The notes under the pieces: generated by a model
Seen by the model: the letters and a program-made list of their open reading frames with translations, nothing else
What the model was told of the DNA's origin: nothing
The model's database searches: none
Assembly (NCBI GenBank): GCA_034359265.1
Contig: CP136892.1
Span: 85,800,001-85,864,000, forward strand
Direction of reading: 5' to 3'
DNA: 64,000 bases
Origin: Canna indica
Taxonomy: Eukaryota > Streptophyta > Magnoliopsida > Zingiberales > Cannaceae
Translations under genes and position numbers: made by a program
Shown here: piece by piece, positions 21,546 through 34,351 of the stretch
Numbering within the stretch: the first letter of the stretch is position 1
Layout of the letters: every line of letters starts with the position of its first letter

Positions 21546-23508
21546 ACTTCTAATGTAATTAATTGATTGTTAGATGAAAATCAAGTTTTGTGTTTAACAT
21601 TGAAAGCATTTGGCTGGAGCTCAATATATATATATATATATTCGGCTGGCTTATTTAATTGTCATGCGCAAGAAAAAGGTCACCACGTATCACTTTTGCT
21701 TAGCAATCATGAGAATTGAGAATTGAGATGATCAATGAACCTTTCGCTACTTCTAAAAGTGTTTTTAAAAATGTTTACCAATATGTTGTGAACAGATGTG
21801 CATGCGTGCCAAAGTTGTACACTTGTACTCTTGGGCTTTTGTTTTATATTCAAAAATAAAATGATGCAGCTGCTGGTTGAATCAGTCAAATTAATGCCGA
21901 CAATGTTGTAGGAAAATAATTAAGTTTAATCTGAGATGAGCAATAAGGATGATAATAATATTTGTTTAGACGAGTACCGACGTGTATTTATTCGTTTATG
22001 ATGAGTATAAGAATTAGTTTGACAATTTTTTATCCGCGAAGATTTCGTGAGTAATTTTTTTTATTCGTTTATTATAGAATAATTATCTAAATATATCATG
22101 AACTATGCATTTTGTCTCATTTGTGATCAATTCTAAAATATTATTAAATTATATCTCAAATTTTGACATTTATCTCAATTATATTCTCTCGTCAATTCTT
22201 CGTCGGCAGTACTGTTAAAATGATACTGTGGCATTTGGACGTGAGTTAAAATAATATTTTTATTTTAAAAAATAAAAAAATATATTAAATAATATAAAAT
22301 AATATTTTTTATTTTATACTTAAGAATCACTGGAGCAAGAGCAAGGTCGAGAAAGAACATAGAGTGATTTTTTATATCTTTGTTAAAAGAAACAAGAATG
22401 AAGTAATTAGTTCGAACTTCATACACGACAGATCTAATTAATTGTTAGTCTTTTCTTCGAAAAATTGAATGGGCAATAATGGTGAATGAAAGAAAACAAA
22501 ATAAGAGAAATTGTGACCAAAGAAATTTAATGAACAATTAATAAAAACTAAAGATACGTGCAACAATTAACAAACGATGGTGGAAAGAAAATAGAATAAT
22601 TATCTAAAATCATAATTGAATTTAAGATTTTTTCATATTCATAATATGGTTTTGGACATTTTTTAGATTCATAACTAGATCAAAGTTTTAAATTTATCTT
22701 TCTTTTCAAAATATGCTTTCTTATTTTATTAATTAAATTTTTTTCTAAAAGTCTTTAAGTGACTTAAAATAAATATTTTTATTATTATTCATAATATTTA
22801 TTTTCATCAATTCATATTAATATTATAATAAATAAAAAATTATTTTAGTGGCTAATAATATTATTATTTTATTTATGAAATATTTAAAATATTTTTAAAA
22901 AATATTTAAATACTTAAATTATATATTTATTAAATATAATATAATATGAATTAATTTTTTAACACACAGATGTTACTATCAGATTAGAATACAACGAATC
23001 GCACCCATAGCAACGTGATCATAACGTAATCAAATGTTATTATCACTCGAGCTAAAGTGGATTCACATGACACCAAAATACATTATATTATATATAATGA
23101 TAGTGATAATACGGAGGATAACATTACACAGTGATGGTAACAAAAAATATAAAATATAAAACATCTTATGAAAAGATAATTCTTTGAATTTTCATATAAG
23201 TCATGCATAGTTTATTTCCAGCCTACAAGTCTGATCGTGGCTTTAACATTTTCTGGAAAGAAAATTCAAAGAATCTTTTCGTATCATGTTCTATATTTTA
23301 TCTCTCTTGTGTTGTTGCTACCACAGTGGACAAAGATATATGTTTAATTTAATATAATCATATCCATGGCATAAATTTTGGTATCTCTAGAGCTGTGCAT
23401 GGATAGTATTCTGATGCTATCAGTGAGCAAGGATCTTTAATGCTCTATTTATTATCTTGTGACCTACCAAAAGCCCCAAAATGAAAGAAAAATATCCTAA
23501 ATTCCTAA
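21546..23508. other. AT-rich spacer between the LINE and the UGT B promoter
   Basis: No gene seen. A short AT run lies near 21625-21640. 22080-22250 contains a repeat of the style TATCATGAACT...CTCAATTATATTCTC that also appears near 53690 and 53940. A foldback lies at 23128-23328. The motif AAGTCTTTAAGTGACTTAAA (about 22750) is also found around the pararetrovirus flanks. Confidence 0.6.
23128..23328. repeat. Imperfect inverted repeat (foldback) upstream of UGT B
   Basis: The left arm (ACAGTGATGGTAACAA...ATTCTTTGAATTTTC) pairs with the right arm (GAAAATTCAAAGAATC...TTGTTGCTACCACAGT) around a loop of about 65 bases. Arms are about 65 bp with several mismatches. It may be a MITE relic. The ends are not sharply defined. 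Confidence 0.65.
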
Positions 23509-24105
23509 TATAATCTAATATTGAAAAACTTTGGGCCACTTTGAGTTACGTCAAAGAAAGATTGAACCAAAAATTAGGATCAAGACCTTATCCGAACTTA
23601 AAATATTTACTTAAAGGGTTGATAATTTGACGCGTAGAGTTAAAAGATAAGAGCTCGATTTTTGTCCCTCTAGCTAGTAATAAAAAATTGTCAAGCTCAT
23701 CCACTGTTGTGAAATAAAATCATCTGATTTGATTGATTCTTGATAATCGTGAAATGATCATCTTAGATGATAGTTTTGTCAAACAGATTCTTCTATTCCA
23801 CTTATAGTCTCTAAAAAGACAAACCAGAATTATTTTGACATAATGTTAACAGATTCTTCTATTTTGTCAAACAGAATTATTGAAATCTATAATTTCGAAT
23901 TATAGAAAATAATATTTTGATATTTTTATTTTTATTAAAAAATTAATTTCATTTTTATTCGAATTTTGATTCAATTTTATGAAAATAAACAATTTGAATT
24001 TTAATAAAAATTAAAATTATAAAAATAAATTTAATTTCGCTAATCAAACAGGCCAAATTTGTCCTTCTAACCATTAATTAAAAATTGCCCCGCTTCCCCG
24101 CGACC
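23509..24105 (+). promoter_or_regulatory. UGT B upstream region homologous to UGT A
   Basis: The homology with UGT A begins at 23509, where the A locus has the Helitron end. It holds the empty octamer ATAAAAAA at 23690-23697. Proximal homology resumes near 24050. Confidence 0.65.
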
Positions 24106-24114
24106 TTTATAAAA
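24106..24114 (+). promoter_or_regulatory. TATA box of UGT B
   Basis: TTTATAAAA, identical in sequence and spacing to the UGT A box. It lies 94 bases before the ATG at 24200. Confidence 0.7.
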
Positions 24115-24697
24115 CCCTAGCGATGGCGCCCAACCCCTCATCAAAACTTTACCGCATCCACGGCCAATCTACAACTCAGAGAGAGAGAGAGAGAGAGAGA
24201 TGGGGTCCATTGCAAGCGAGAAGCCTCATGCAGTGTGCATCCCTTACCCTGCGCAGGGCCACATCACCCCCATGCTCAAACTCGCCAAGCTCCTCCACTC
24301 TCACGGCTTCCACATCACCTTCGTCAACACCCACTTCAACCACAACCGCCTCCTCCGCTCGAGAGCCATCACTTCCCTCGATGACCTCCCCAACTTCCGC
24401 TTCGACTCCATCCCAGACGGCCTCCCGCCCTCCGACGAGGACGCCACGCAGGACATCCCCTTGCTCTGCGAATCCATCTCCAAAACTTGCCCCCCTCACT
24501 TCCTCGGCCTCCTCGGCAAGCTCAACCGTGACCCCTCCTCCCCTCCGATCTCCTGCATCATCTCCGACGGCGTCATGAGCTTCACCCTCGACGCCGCCGA
24601 GCAGCTTGGCCTCCCCGAGGTCGTCTTTTGGACCACCAGCGCTTGCGGCTTCATGGGCTATCTCCATTACCGGCATCTCCTCGAAAGGGGCATCACA

Positions 24698-25070
24698 TGT
24701 TGAAGTATATGGCCAGCTGGAGGAATCGCGTCTGTAGCTGCCATTGGAGGAGTCGCGGGAGAAGACGATGGAGTGTAGCTAATGTTTGTAATACATGGTT
24801 TTACCAAAATGTCACTGTTTACTCTGTTTTAGGCTTGTGTAAGTTGTGGGTTTTTTGGTCTTTTTACTTCAGCATAAATAAGTCAATGGTTAGGGTTAAT
24901 GGATGCGGGTTGATGTAAATACCTGCGAACCCATTACTCCAATGTATAAAAGCTGGGTTGGTTGACGGAAGTCAACAGACGCTCTTCCCCATTTTTCTGA
25001 ATACAAATTTCGACTTCTTGTTCTTGTTCGCGCCTTGCCGCAGCTGAGCTCCAATGGCGAGATCTTAACA
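24698..25070 (+). repeat. 5' LTR of copia 2
   Basis: 373 bp. It contains TGTATAAAAGCTGGG near 24942 as a probable TATA region. Confidence 0.92.
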
Positions 25071-25082
25071 TGGTATCAGAGC
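25071..25082 (+). other. Primer-binding site of copia 2
   Basis: TGGTATCAGAGC follows the LTR with no spacer. It matches the 3' end of initiator Met-tRNA. Confidence 0.9.
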
Positions 25083-25153
25083 AGGGAGGGTTAATCTCTG
25101 GTGGATCTTGAGTGCTCGATTGAATCTTGGATCGAAAGTGTTTGATCGACCCA

Positions 25154-28100
25154 ATGGCTCGAAATCGCAGATCGACAGCAGCCAGCAGATCTGCAGTTGG
25201 GGAATCAGAGGACCGACCAGAGAGCGGCTCAGTCACTGGAGACCTAGAAATGGAAGATGATTCGTACATTCTCGCCGGGAACGACACCCCAGGTATGAAC
25301 TTGGTTTCCGCTCAATTAAACGGCCATGAAAATTACCTGACTTGGAAGAGGTCAATGACCATCTCCTTATCGGCCAAGAACAAGAGTGGATTGTCAACGG
25401 AACCCTAAACGTGTCGGATGAGTCGACACACAAGTACAAGCAATGGAGAAGATGCGACGACATGGTCATATCGTGGATCCTGCACTCTATTGCTCCAAGT
25501 CTATGCACCAGTGTGATGTATGCCGAAACTGCATTTGATATGTGGCAAGATTTGGAAGATCGATTTGGCAGAGGAAATGAGCCAAGGATCTTCGACATTG
25601 AAATGAAGATTTACACCACTAAGCAGGGAACCCTATCTATCTCAGACTACTATACCCAATTGAAGGGGTTATCGGATGAAATGGACGCCTTGAACGCCAG
25701 CGCAAATAGTTGTGTCTGTCAGCCAGGTAAAGATAGCAATAAGAGAAGAAGGCTGAGGCAGTTTCTAATGGGGTTAAGTGAAGAATACATTGGAATTAGG
25801 GGACAGATACTTGTTATGAAACCTATTCCGGAAATAAATTAGGCTTATGCTATTTTGGAGCAAGAAGAAATGCAAAGGGCTGGAAGAAACAATGCCAATG
25901 CACCTGTCGAAAGTGTAGCTTTGAACAGTATTAATTACAACAATGCAGGAGGAGGCTTCAGGGGGAACAAAAACAAGCCTCTTGGACCTAACAGCAAACT
26001 ATTTTGTGATCACTGCAATAGAACCGGGCATTCCAGAGAGAATTGCTATCGGCTGATAGGATATCCCCCTGGCCATAAGTTCTACAAAGGCAAGCAAAAG
26101 TATGGTGAGCAGGGAACCAGGCAAGTAAATTAGGTGAATGCAACTGGTTCAGCAGATAGCAGTGAGCAAAATTTCATGAAAGGCCTGAATGAAGAGTCGA
26201 GTAGCAAAGGAGTTGGGATTACTGAAGAACAATACAATACCCTGCTCAACACAATGATGAACCTACTTGGACAGAAGGGACATGTGAACCATGCAGTCAA
26301 CATGGCAGGTATAAATCTAAACTCAAATGCATTTAAATTACCTAATATTTGGATTCTAGACAGTGGTGCAACTGATCATGTAACCAGTGTAAATACCACC
26401 CTTGACAACCAATGCAAACCAAAACCAAATGAGAAGATTACATTACCTAATGGTGAAGCCATGATAGTTAGCCACACTGGAATAGTGTATCTTGGTAGGA
26501 AAATCCAGCTAAATAATGTCTTAGCAGTGCCATCCTTTCACTACAATCTCATGTCAATTAGTAAGCTAACCAAAGAGTTAAATTGTACTGTTGAGTTTAA
26601 CCCAAATGCCTTTGTCATCCAGGACCTAGTATCGAGGAAGGTTTTGGGGACTGGTAGAGAGGTGAATGGACTATATGTGATGGAAGGAGCTGGGTCTCTG
26701 ACAGGCAATCCAAGAAATCCACCAAAAATTTTATCTTTAGCTGCTTCTACTTTGTTTGATAAGCATGCTCTATGGCATATTAGATTAGGGCACATGTCAA
26801 ATTCTAGAATGAAATTAATGTCAAATATCATTCCTGAAATAAATCAAAACTCTGAATTGACTTGTAACATCTGTCCTATAGCTAAACAGTGTAGATTTAC
26901 TTTCTATTCAAGCTTGAATAAATCAAAATTGCCTTTTGATATGATACACTGTGATGTTTGGGGTCCGCATAAAAATCCCACTCATGATGGTCATTCATAT
27001 TTTCTTACAATTGTAGATGATTGCACTAGGAGTTGTTGGACTTATTTGTTTGCTTATAAGTCTCAAGTACCAAATATACTTATAAGTTTCATCAAATTGA
27101 TAAAAACTCAGTTCTCTAGAACAATTAAGGTGATAAGGAGTGATAATGGGATTGAATTTTTTAATTCCACCATCAACACATATTTGAGAGAAAATGGTAT
27201 CATACACCAAAGTTCTTGTGTTGAAACACCTCAACAGAATGCGGTGGTGGAAAGAAAACATAGACATTTATTACAAGTAACAAGATGTCTTAAGTTTCAA
27301 TCCAAATTACCATCTAGGTTTTGGGGAGAGTGCATTTTGACAGCAACATACTTAATTAATAGGCTACCCAGTCCAATGCTGAACAATCAAAGTCCTTACA
27401 TGTTGTTATATGGACAAGAACTTGAGATAGAACATCTAAGGGCTTTCGGTTGTCTATGCTATACAAATACATTGAAAAGAGGTAGAGACAAATTTGATCA
27501 GAGGGCTTTTGAAGGAGTGTTTGTTGGGTATCCATATGGGAAAAAAGGATATAAGGTTTATAATCTCAAAACAAATGAGATCATCATTTCTAGAGATGTT
27601 AAGTTTGTAGAACAAATCTTCCCTTTTGATATGGAAAGTCTAAACAAAACTATGTTTCCTAAATATCCAAATGAGGAAAATTTAGTTGAGAGCACTCCTA
27701 CGATAAACATCCCATGTACAAAAACAAGTAGTAACACCCTAGTGCAATCACCTGATAAAGTATTAGAATTAGTGGATGACCAGAATTCTTCTTCCTCCAT
27801 TAAATTGCATGTGGACCTATTTGAGCCAAGTGTAAGCAGCTTACCTGAGGTTGGAAATCAACCTTCAGATGAAATTGTGCCACAATCCAATTCATGGTCT
27901 CCACGACCATTGGAGATACCTGTCAGAAGAAGTAAAAGGGTCACAAAAAAACCCATGAAGCTAAAAGACTATCACTGTAGTCCATTGCCATCTATATCCT
28001 CACCTGACTCAAAAGAAGAACAGTCACAAAATACAAGTCCATATCCACTAGTCAATTTCTCAAACCTGGAAAATATTCCACCTGAACATAGAGCTTTCCT

Positions 28101-29666
28101 TAGTGTCATAGAATCCTATCAAGAACCTACCAGTTATGTCATTGCTTGTAAGAATCAAAATTGGGTAAGGTCTATGCAACTTGAGTTGGAAGCCCTTGAA
28201 GCCAACAACACATGGAAGCTTGTTGAATTGCCACCTGGTAAATCATTGGTGGGATGCAAGTGGGTATACAAAACCAAGTTTAGGCCTGATGGAAGCATAG
28301 AAAAGTATAAGTCTCGGTTGGTTGCCAAAGGCTTCACACAAAGAGAGGGCATTGATTATCATGAAACGTTTGCCCGGTGTCAAAAATGGCAACAGTTAGA
28401 GTCCTATTGGCAGTGACAGCTGCAAGAAATTGGCCACTACATCAGCTTGATGTAAGCAATGCTTAATTGCATGGTGACTTAGATGAGGAAGTGTACATGG
28501 CAAGGCCACCTGGTCATGGAAGTATTGAAGACAAGAGAGTATACAAGCTACTGAAATCTTTATATGGCCTTAAACAGGCCGGCAGGCAGTGATACTACAA
28601 ATTATCCTCAAGTATTTTGAGACAAGGGTACACTCAATGCATATTAGATTCATGCCTATTTGTAAAGAAGAAGAACAATAAAATCACTATCTTATCAGTA
28701 TACGTAGATGATATCATAATCTCAGGAGATGATTTTGAGGAGATCAACAAATTGAAAGACTCACTCAATCAAGAGTTCAAAATAAGAGACTTAGGGAGAT
28801 TAACTTACTTCCTTGGTCTTGAGGTGTAAAGAACTGAAGCAGGAATCCATTTGAACCAAAGAAAGTATACAACAGACATGTTAAAAGAAGCTGGATTACA
28901 GAATTGTAAACCATCTAGAACACCAATGCAGTATCAGGAAAAAATGAATAAAGAGGGAACATGCAATGATGAATTGTTAGAAGATGCAGAAGAGTTTAGA
29001 AGGCTGATTGGCAAATTACTCTATGTTACCATGACAAGACCAGATGTGATGTTTACAGTGAATCATTTGAGTCAGTTTGCTAATACACCTAGACAATCTC
29101 ACTACCGGGCAGCTCTAAAGGTATTGAGATATCTAAAAGGGGCACCTGGTCTCGGGTTGTTCTATCCATCCAAACCAAGCAACACTGTCACTGCTTACAG
29201 TGATGCTGATTGGGGAGGATGCGCAGCAACAAGGAGGTCTGTCACTGGATATATGGTCAAATTTGGAAAATCACTGGTGACATGAAAATGCAAAAAACAA
29301 ACGATTGTGAGTCGTTCCAGCACTGAGAGTGAACTCAGAGCATTATCAACAGTAACAGCAGAGGTACTGTGGGTTAACCGGTTAATATCTGAGCTAGGAA
29401 TTGAAGCAAGAAAACCAATTCCAATATACTGTGACAATCAAAGTGCGCTGCATATCACAGCGAACCTTGTGTTTCACGAGAGGACAAAACACCTTGAGAT
29501 CGACTGTTACTTCATGAGAGAAAAGTTTCTTCAAGGCTCGGTTGAACCTCTCTACATTTCTGGCAAGGAACAGCCAGCAGACATTTTCACTAAACCTTTG
29601 ACACCGCAACAACATCTTCACAATTTAGACAAATTAGGGATGAGTAAGCCTTACTCTACTCCCTAA
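25154..29666 (+). pseudogene. Copia 2 gag-pol polyprotein with multiple stops
   Basis: Gag (HENYLTWKRSMTISLSAKNK, near 25325) is followed by a CCHC knuckle (CDHCNRTGHSRENC, near 26008), protease (WILDSGATDH, near 26350) and an integrase with intact HHCC finger and DDE core (26770-27270). Reverse transcriptase (VYVDDIIISGDD near 28700) and RNase H (AYSDADWGGC near 29195, STESELRAL near 29320) follow. Lesions are a frameshift near 25385, stops at 25840-25842 and 26131-26133, a one-base loss near 28376, and stops at 28464, 28590, 28827 and 29283. Several stops look like CAG to TAG or TGG to TGA changes, as expected from methyl-cytosine decay. The element is inactive. Confidence 0.92.
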
Positions 29667-29679
29667 TTTGTGGGGGGAG

Positions 29680-30052
29680 TGTTGAAGTATATGGCCAGCT
29701 GGAGGAATCGCGTCTGTAGCTGCCATTGGAGGAGTCGCGGGAGAAGACGATGGAGTGTAGCTAATGTTTGTAATACATGATTTTACCAAAATGTCACTGT
29801 TTACTCTGTTTTAGGCTTGTGTAAGTTGTGGGTTTTTTTGTCTTTTTACTTCAGCATAAATAAGTCAATGGTTAGGGTTAATGGATGCGGGTTGATGTAA
29901 ATACCTGCGAACCCATTACTCCAATGTATAAAAGGTGGGTTGGTTGACGGAAGTCAGGAGACGCTCTTCCCCATTTTTCTGAATACAAATTTCGACTTCT
30001 TGTTCTTGTTCGCGCCTTGCCGCAGCTGAGCTCCAATGGCGAGATCTTAACA
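29680..30052 (+). repeat. 3' LTR of copia 2
   Basis: 373 bp, ending TTAACA directly before the right target copy TCACG. It is almost identical to the 5' LTR. Confidence 0.92.
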
Positions 30053-31103
30053 TCACGCCTCTCAAAGGTGAGAAAATCGAGCTCTATTGCTTTCATTTCA
30101 AATCATGGCGTTGGAGATCGAGAAGAGGAAGTTGAATCTTTGGTTCGTTAAGTAACTGTGCTTCCAATTTCGACCGCAGATGAGATCAACATCACGAATG
30201 GATATCTGGAGACGCCGGTCGACTGGATTCCAGGGATGAAGAACGTGAGGCTGAAGGATCTCCCCTCATTCATGCGCACGACGAACCCCGACGACATCAT
30301 GCTCAACTTCACCAACCGCGAGGCGCAGAGAGCTGCCATGGCCCGGGCGGTGATCCTGAACACCTTCGATGACTTGGAACGGCCGGTGCTCGACGCCATG
30401 GCGGAGATGCTCCCGCGAATCTACACCGTCGGCCCGCTGTCTCTACTCTCGCAGAGCAGCCCGCTGGCGTCGATCCGGTCCAACCTGTGGAAGGAGGACA
30501 GCGGCTGCCTTGAGTGGCTCGACCGCCGGAAGCCCGGATCGGTCGTGTACGTCAACTTCGGAAGCATCACGGTGATGACCAACGACCAGCTGGTGGAGTT
30601 CGCGTGGGGGCTGGCGAACAGCAAGTACGAGTTCCTGTGGGTCATCCGGCCGGATCTGGTGAAGGGCGACAGCGCGGTGCTGCCGGCGGAGTTCGTGGAG
30701 GAGACGCGGGAGCGGGGGAAGCTGGCGAACTGGTGCCCGCAGGAGGCGGTGCTGTCGCACGCGGCGGTCGGGGGACCTGACGCACAGCGGGTGGAACTCC
30801 ACGATCGAGAGCATTAGCAGCGGGGTGGCGATGCTCTGCTGGCCCTTCTTCGCGGAGCAGCAGACGAACTGCCGGTACGCGTGCGGGGAATGGGGGATTG
30901 GCATGGAGATCGACAACGACGTGAAGAGGGAGGAGGTGGAGGCGCTGATAAGGGAGTTGATGGGGAACGGGGAGAAGGGGAAGGAGATGAGGAAGAAGGC
31001 GGCGGAGTGGAAGGAGAAGGCCGAGCGAGCGACGCAGCCAGGTCGGTCCTACTCCGTGAATCTTGAGAGACTGGTCAACGACTTGCTGCTTAGAAATGCC
31101 TAA

Positions 31104-33889
31104 TTATGACGCGTGTTAATTTGTTGGAAATCCAAAATAATTATCTCTGTATTCTATTTAACTAATTTGATATGCATGCGGTTATAGTGCAGAGTTTCTA
31201 TTTTTGATTAATCAGTCAATTAATTAATTAAACTATAAACACAATTACTAAAAAGTTGGTGATTTATAAATAAATCTTGTTCGAAAATAAGCATTCTATT
31301 CTTTTCTGTTTTAATCAATGGCAACTGACTAATGTCAAATTAAAATTATTCGTGATAAGGACTTGTAACAAGGACGTGGTCACGTGGTTGAAACGGACGT
31401 CGGTTTACCAGTCGTGCTTGCTTGTAACGAACGAAGTGATTCGTTCGGTAGATCATAACCGACCTATGAAGTTGGACTGATGAAGAAACCTCTAGAAAAT
31501 GATAAAGGCATCTTCATTTGGAGTATCGGTCGATCTGCCAATTAAAATGCTTATTTTAAATAATGCTGGCCATTTTTATTTCGAAAACGTCCTTATACAA
31601 TTGAAGGTCATATGAGTAATCTTTATAAATCATAGTATGAATTTGAAAATTTTATAAATCATATGGATTCTAAAATTTTAGAATTCTTAAATTTTAGAAT
31701 TCATTATATTTTTTTTCAAAAACACTCGAAATGCTATCGAGTTTATTATAATCTTTAGTTCCACATTTTTCTAAAAGTTCGAATGAGTAATAAATTCTAG
31801 ATTTTCTAAAAAAATAAAAGTGTTCACGAGTTAGGTCGGATTGAGTTTTTTAAAAAAATTGATCCGATCCGATAATGTGTAATCGGGTTAGATCAGGTTA
31901 AAAAAAATTTACCTTACAAATTTGACCCTAGCTAACCCGACCTAGTTTGGGTCGGGTAATCGGGTATCGGGTTTACCCGTTTAAGTAAAAAATGAGTTTT
32001 TAATAATATTTTTTTAAAATTAAAAAATAGTTAAAATAAATATTTTTTAATATAAATATTTAAAATAATTAAAAAAATATAAAATAATTGAATCATCAAA
32101 TTTTAAATTCTAAAACCTAAGACCCGCCCTCAATTATTGTCGAATTTGGTCAAATTGTATCCGACACAACCCAACCTAAATAGGTCGAATCGGATTTTCG
32201 AATTCATTGGGTCGGGTTGACCCAATGAATAACCCTATTCAAAAGTATGATCAATAAATAAATAAGATTAATTCATCATATTTTAATAATTATAATATAT
32301 GCAATATATATAATATATAATGTTTTTATTGTATTTATTTCACATATCGTTCATTACAATTAGATATTTTTTTTAAGAACGTAGTATGTTATAGATTTAT
32401 TTAGAAGTGTGAAACTTAAATAAGTAAGATTAATTTATTATTTTTTATGAATATGATGTGTTATGTGTATTATTTATAATTTTAATAATAAATTCTAAAA
32501 AAAATAAAAAAAAATTAAATTTTTATAAAAGTAAGAAATCAAATACTCCACCGAAGTAGGTGTATTTTGAAGATTTAAAAAAAAAATATAGATCTAATTT
32601 TTTTTGAATTTTCATCGTAAATTTGAAATTTTTACGGGCGGAAACAAGAAGATATCATTTTAGACGATTCTGCGAGAGATTTGGAAGTATTATATCGGAG
32701 GGGTTGGATGAGGTGGGATGACAGAAATGCCGGATTATTTCTCACCTATCAAACAGTAAATTTGGAATATCAAAACATTTTCTTTCCTTAAAATTGATAG
32801 GCTTGGCTTTATCAATTTTATCCCTGTATGCACTTTGATGTGCCATGCTGACAATAAAAATAATATTTTATAGTGCAACGAAAATTTGAAAATAGATTAA
32901 ATTGCAAATAATGTTAAAATTTGAATAATTTGGCTTATTCGTTTGTCCTTTATATGAAAACGAATTAGAGTCATTACAACAATAGTTCATACTTTTATCT
33001 TATATCATCTTTCTTTTGCAAAAAAATAAAAAAAAACTACTTCATTACTCCATCAGCATCCAAAATAGAAAGCTCGAACAATGGTTCAAATAAAAGAATC
33101 CTTTTGGGTTCAAGCTCAATCAGTTGTCTAATTAATGCACAACTTTGTTGTTGGATCTAAGGGAAAATTTAGTTATTTAAGAACAAATGTTCTCAAACAG
33201 CCCCCAGGTTCTCTAAGGAGGAGAGCCTTTTCTTTGCAAAGCACTAATTACCAACTACGAAAGGCAGTATACTCACTACGAAAGGCAGAGTGAAAAAAAA
33301 AAAAAAAACCTTGGGCTCTGCTGAGGCTCTTGTGCATTTCTAATAATACTTTTTGTACCATCTTCTAGGAATCATCAGACTGGGGCGGAGAATCCAGCTT
33401 ATGATTTGACGTATGGAGGAAGACAGGCTAAATCATATAAATCATATATGGAAGACAGGCGGAGGAAGACCTCTTTAGCATGTTCTATCCAGCTTATGTT
33501 CTGGAACTTGTTCTTTATTAGTCATTTGAATGTTATATTTTTATTTGTCATATGAACTCATATGGTATGGTGTATATTTATCTTTTAGCAATCATATATG
33601 TCCAGTATAAATGGACCATGCATGAATAAAGACAGAAAGTAGACAATGTTAGATTGATTGAAGTAGACAATGAATAATTATTCCCTCCAATTTGTCAAAT
33701 TTAGTCAATCCTTAGCTGATTGAAGTAGACATCAACAAGATACAAGTATTCATTTTACTTAACTTATCCTTAGAAAAAGAAAAGACAGTATAACACGTAG
33801 ACAGATTCCACGTGTCAACAGCAGAGATTAAAAGATATCATCTTATTACCTTGTGAACAAGGATAGATAAAACCACGTCTGGATCAACA
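31104..33889. other. UGT B 3' flank and AT-rich spacer
   Basis: 31104-31316 matches the UGT A 3' flank. 31817-32236 is a GC-richer block with repeated GGGTCGGGT and ACCCGACC words, probably a decayed MITE. A poly-A run lies at about 33293-33308. The short repeat TTGAAGTAGACAATG recurs near 33660. No gene is supported. Confidence 0.6.
31817..32236. repeat. Probable decayed MITE rich in GGGTCGGGT words
   Basis: The left edge (GTTCACGAGTTAGGTCGG) and the complement of the right edge (GGGTTATTCATTGGGTC) are loosely similar. The interior contains complementary TCGGGT and ACCCGA words. No target duplication was found, so the boundaries are approximate. Confidence 0.4.
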
Positions 33890-34351
33890 CTGTCATGGCC
33901 GGAATGTTATTACCTTGTGGACCTTGTACATTGGCCGGACAGTGTGTCCGGCCAGTGTACGCCGGCGCCGGAATTTGTAGTTTAATATTATTTTATTATT
34001 GTTTTTAATAGTTTTTTAATTGTTAATTAATTATTTAGATTAATTAATTAATTTGTTAGAACAATTTTTAGGATTTAGATTAATTTCGAAATTATCCACT
34101 TCGGACGCGCGCCGGAATCGTCCACTTCGGACGCGCGCCGAAATCGTCTAATATGGACTCGAATTGTCTCGAAACATTTAGAAAATAATCATCCATCCGA
34201 CGAGTTGATATGTTTCACGTACGCATCGACGAGTCGGATATGATTTAGCAAAACCTTAGATCCGTTCGGGGATTGTATGTTCGTGTAAAAGAAGTAGATG
34301 ATCGATCTTTTATACGACGTACAATTCTTGAATTGTCCCTGATTGGACAAT

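Larger units (their letters stand above)
24698..30052 (+). mobile_element. Ty1/copia LTR retrotransposon in UGT B exon 1 (copia 2)
   Basis: The LTRs at 24698-25070 and 29680-30052 are 373 bp each and differ at only about five positions by eye. Their ends are TGTTGAAG and TTAACA. The primer site TGGTATCAGAGC follows the 5' LTR directly (25071-25082). A purine run (GGGGGGAG) precedes the 3' LTR. The target duplication is TCACA on the left (24693-24697) and TCACG on the right (30053-30057). UGT A has TCACG at the same place, so the left copy has changed by a CG to CA transition. This is a young insertion. Confidence 0.95.
24200..31103 (+). pseudogene. UGT85-type glycosyltransferase (copy B), disrupted
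   Basis: The coding parts are 24200-24697, 30053-30067 (end of exon 1) and 30180-31103 (exon 2), with the same intron position as UGT A. Two independent lesions are present. Copia 2 is inserted near codon 166, after [10 protein letters not shown] 2-bp deletion near 30774 shifts frame within the PSPG donor motif: UGT A has GGGGATTCCTGA where B has GGGGACCTGA. After the shift the original frame resumes from about 30780 to the stop at 31101-31103. The His-Asp dyad codons are still present in exon 1. B is closely related to A in exons, intron and both flanks. B keeps GG before the shift where A has RG, so A's Arg appears derived. Confidence 0.93.

Noticed and set aside
33270..33300. CACTACG as the 5' end of the CACTA element
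   Set aside because: It does not match the 3' terminus (CACTACTAGAAAA when complemented) and lacks nearby subterminal repeats.
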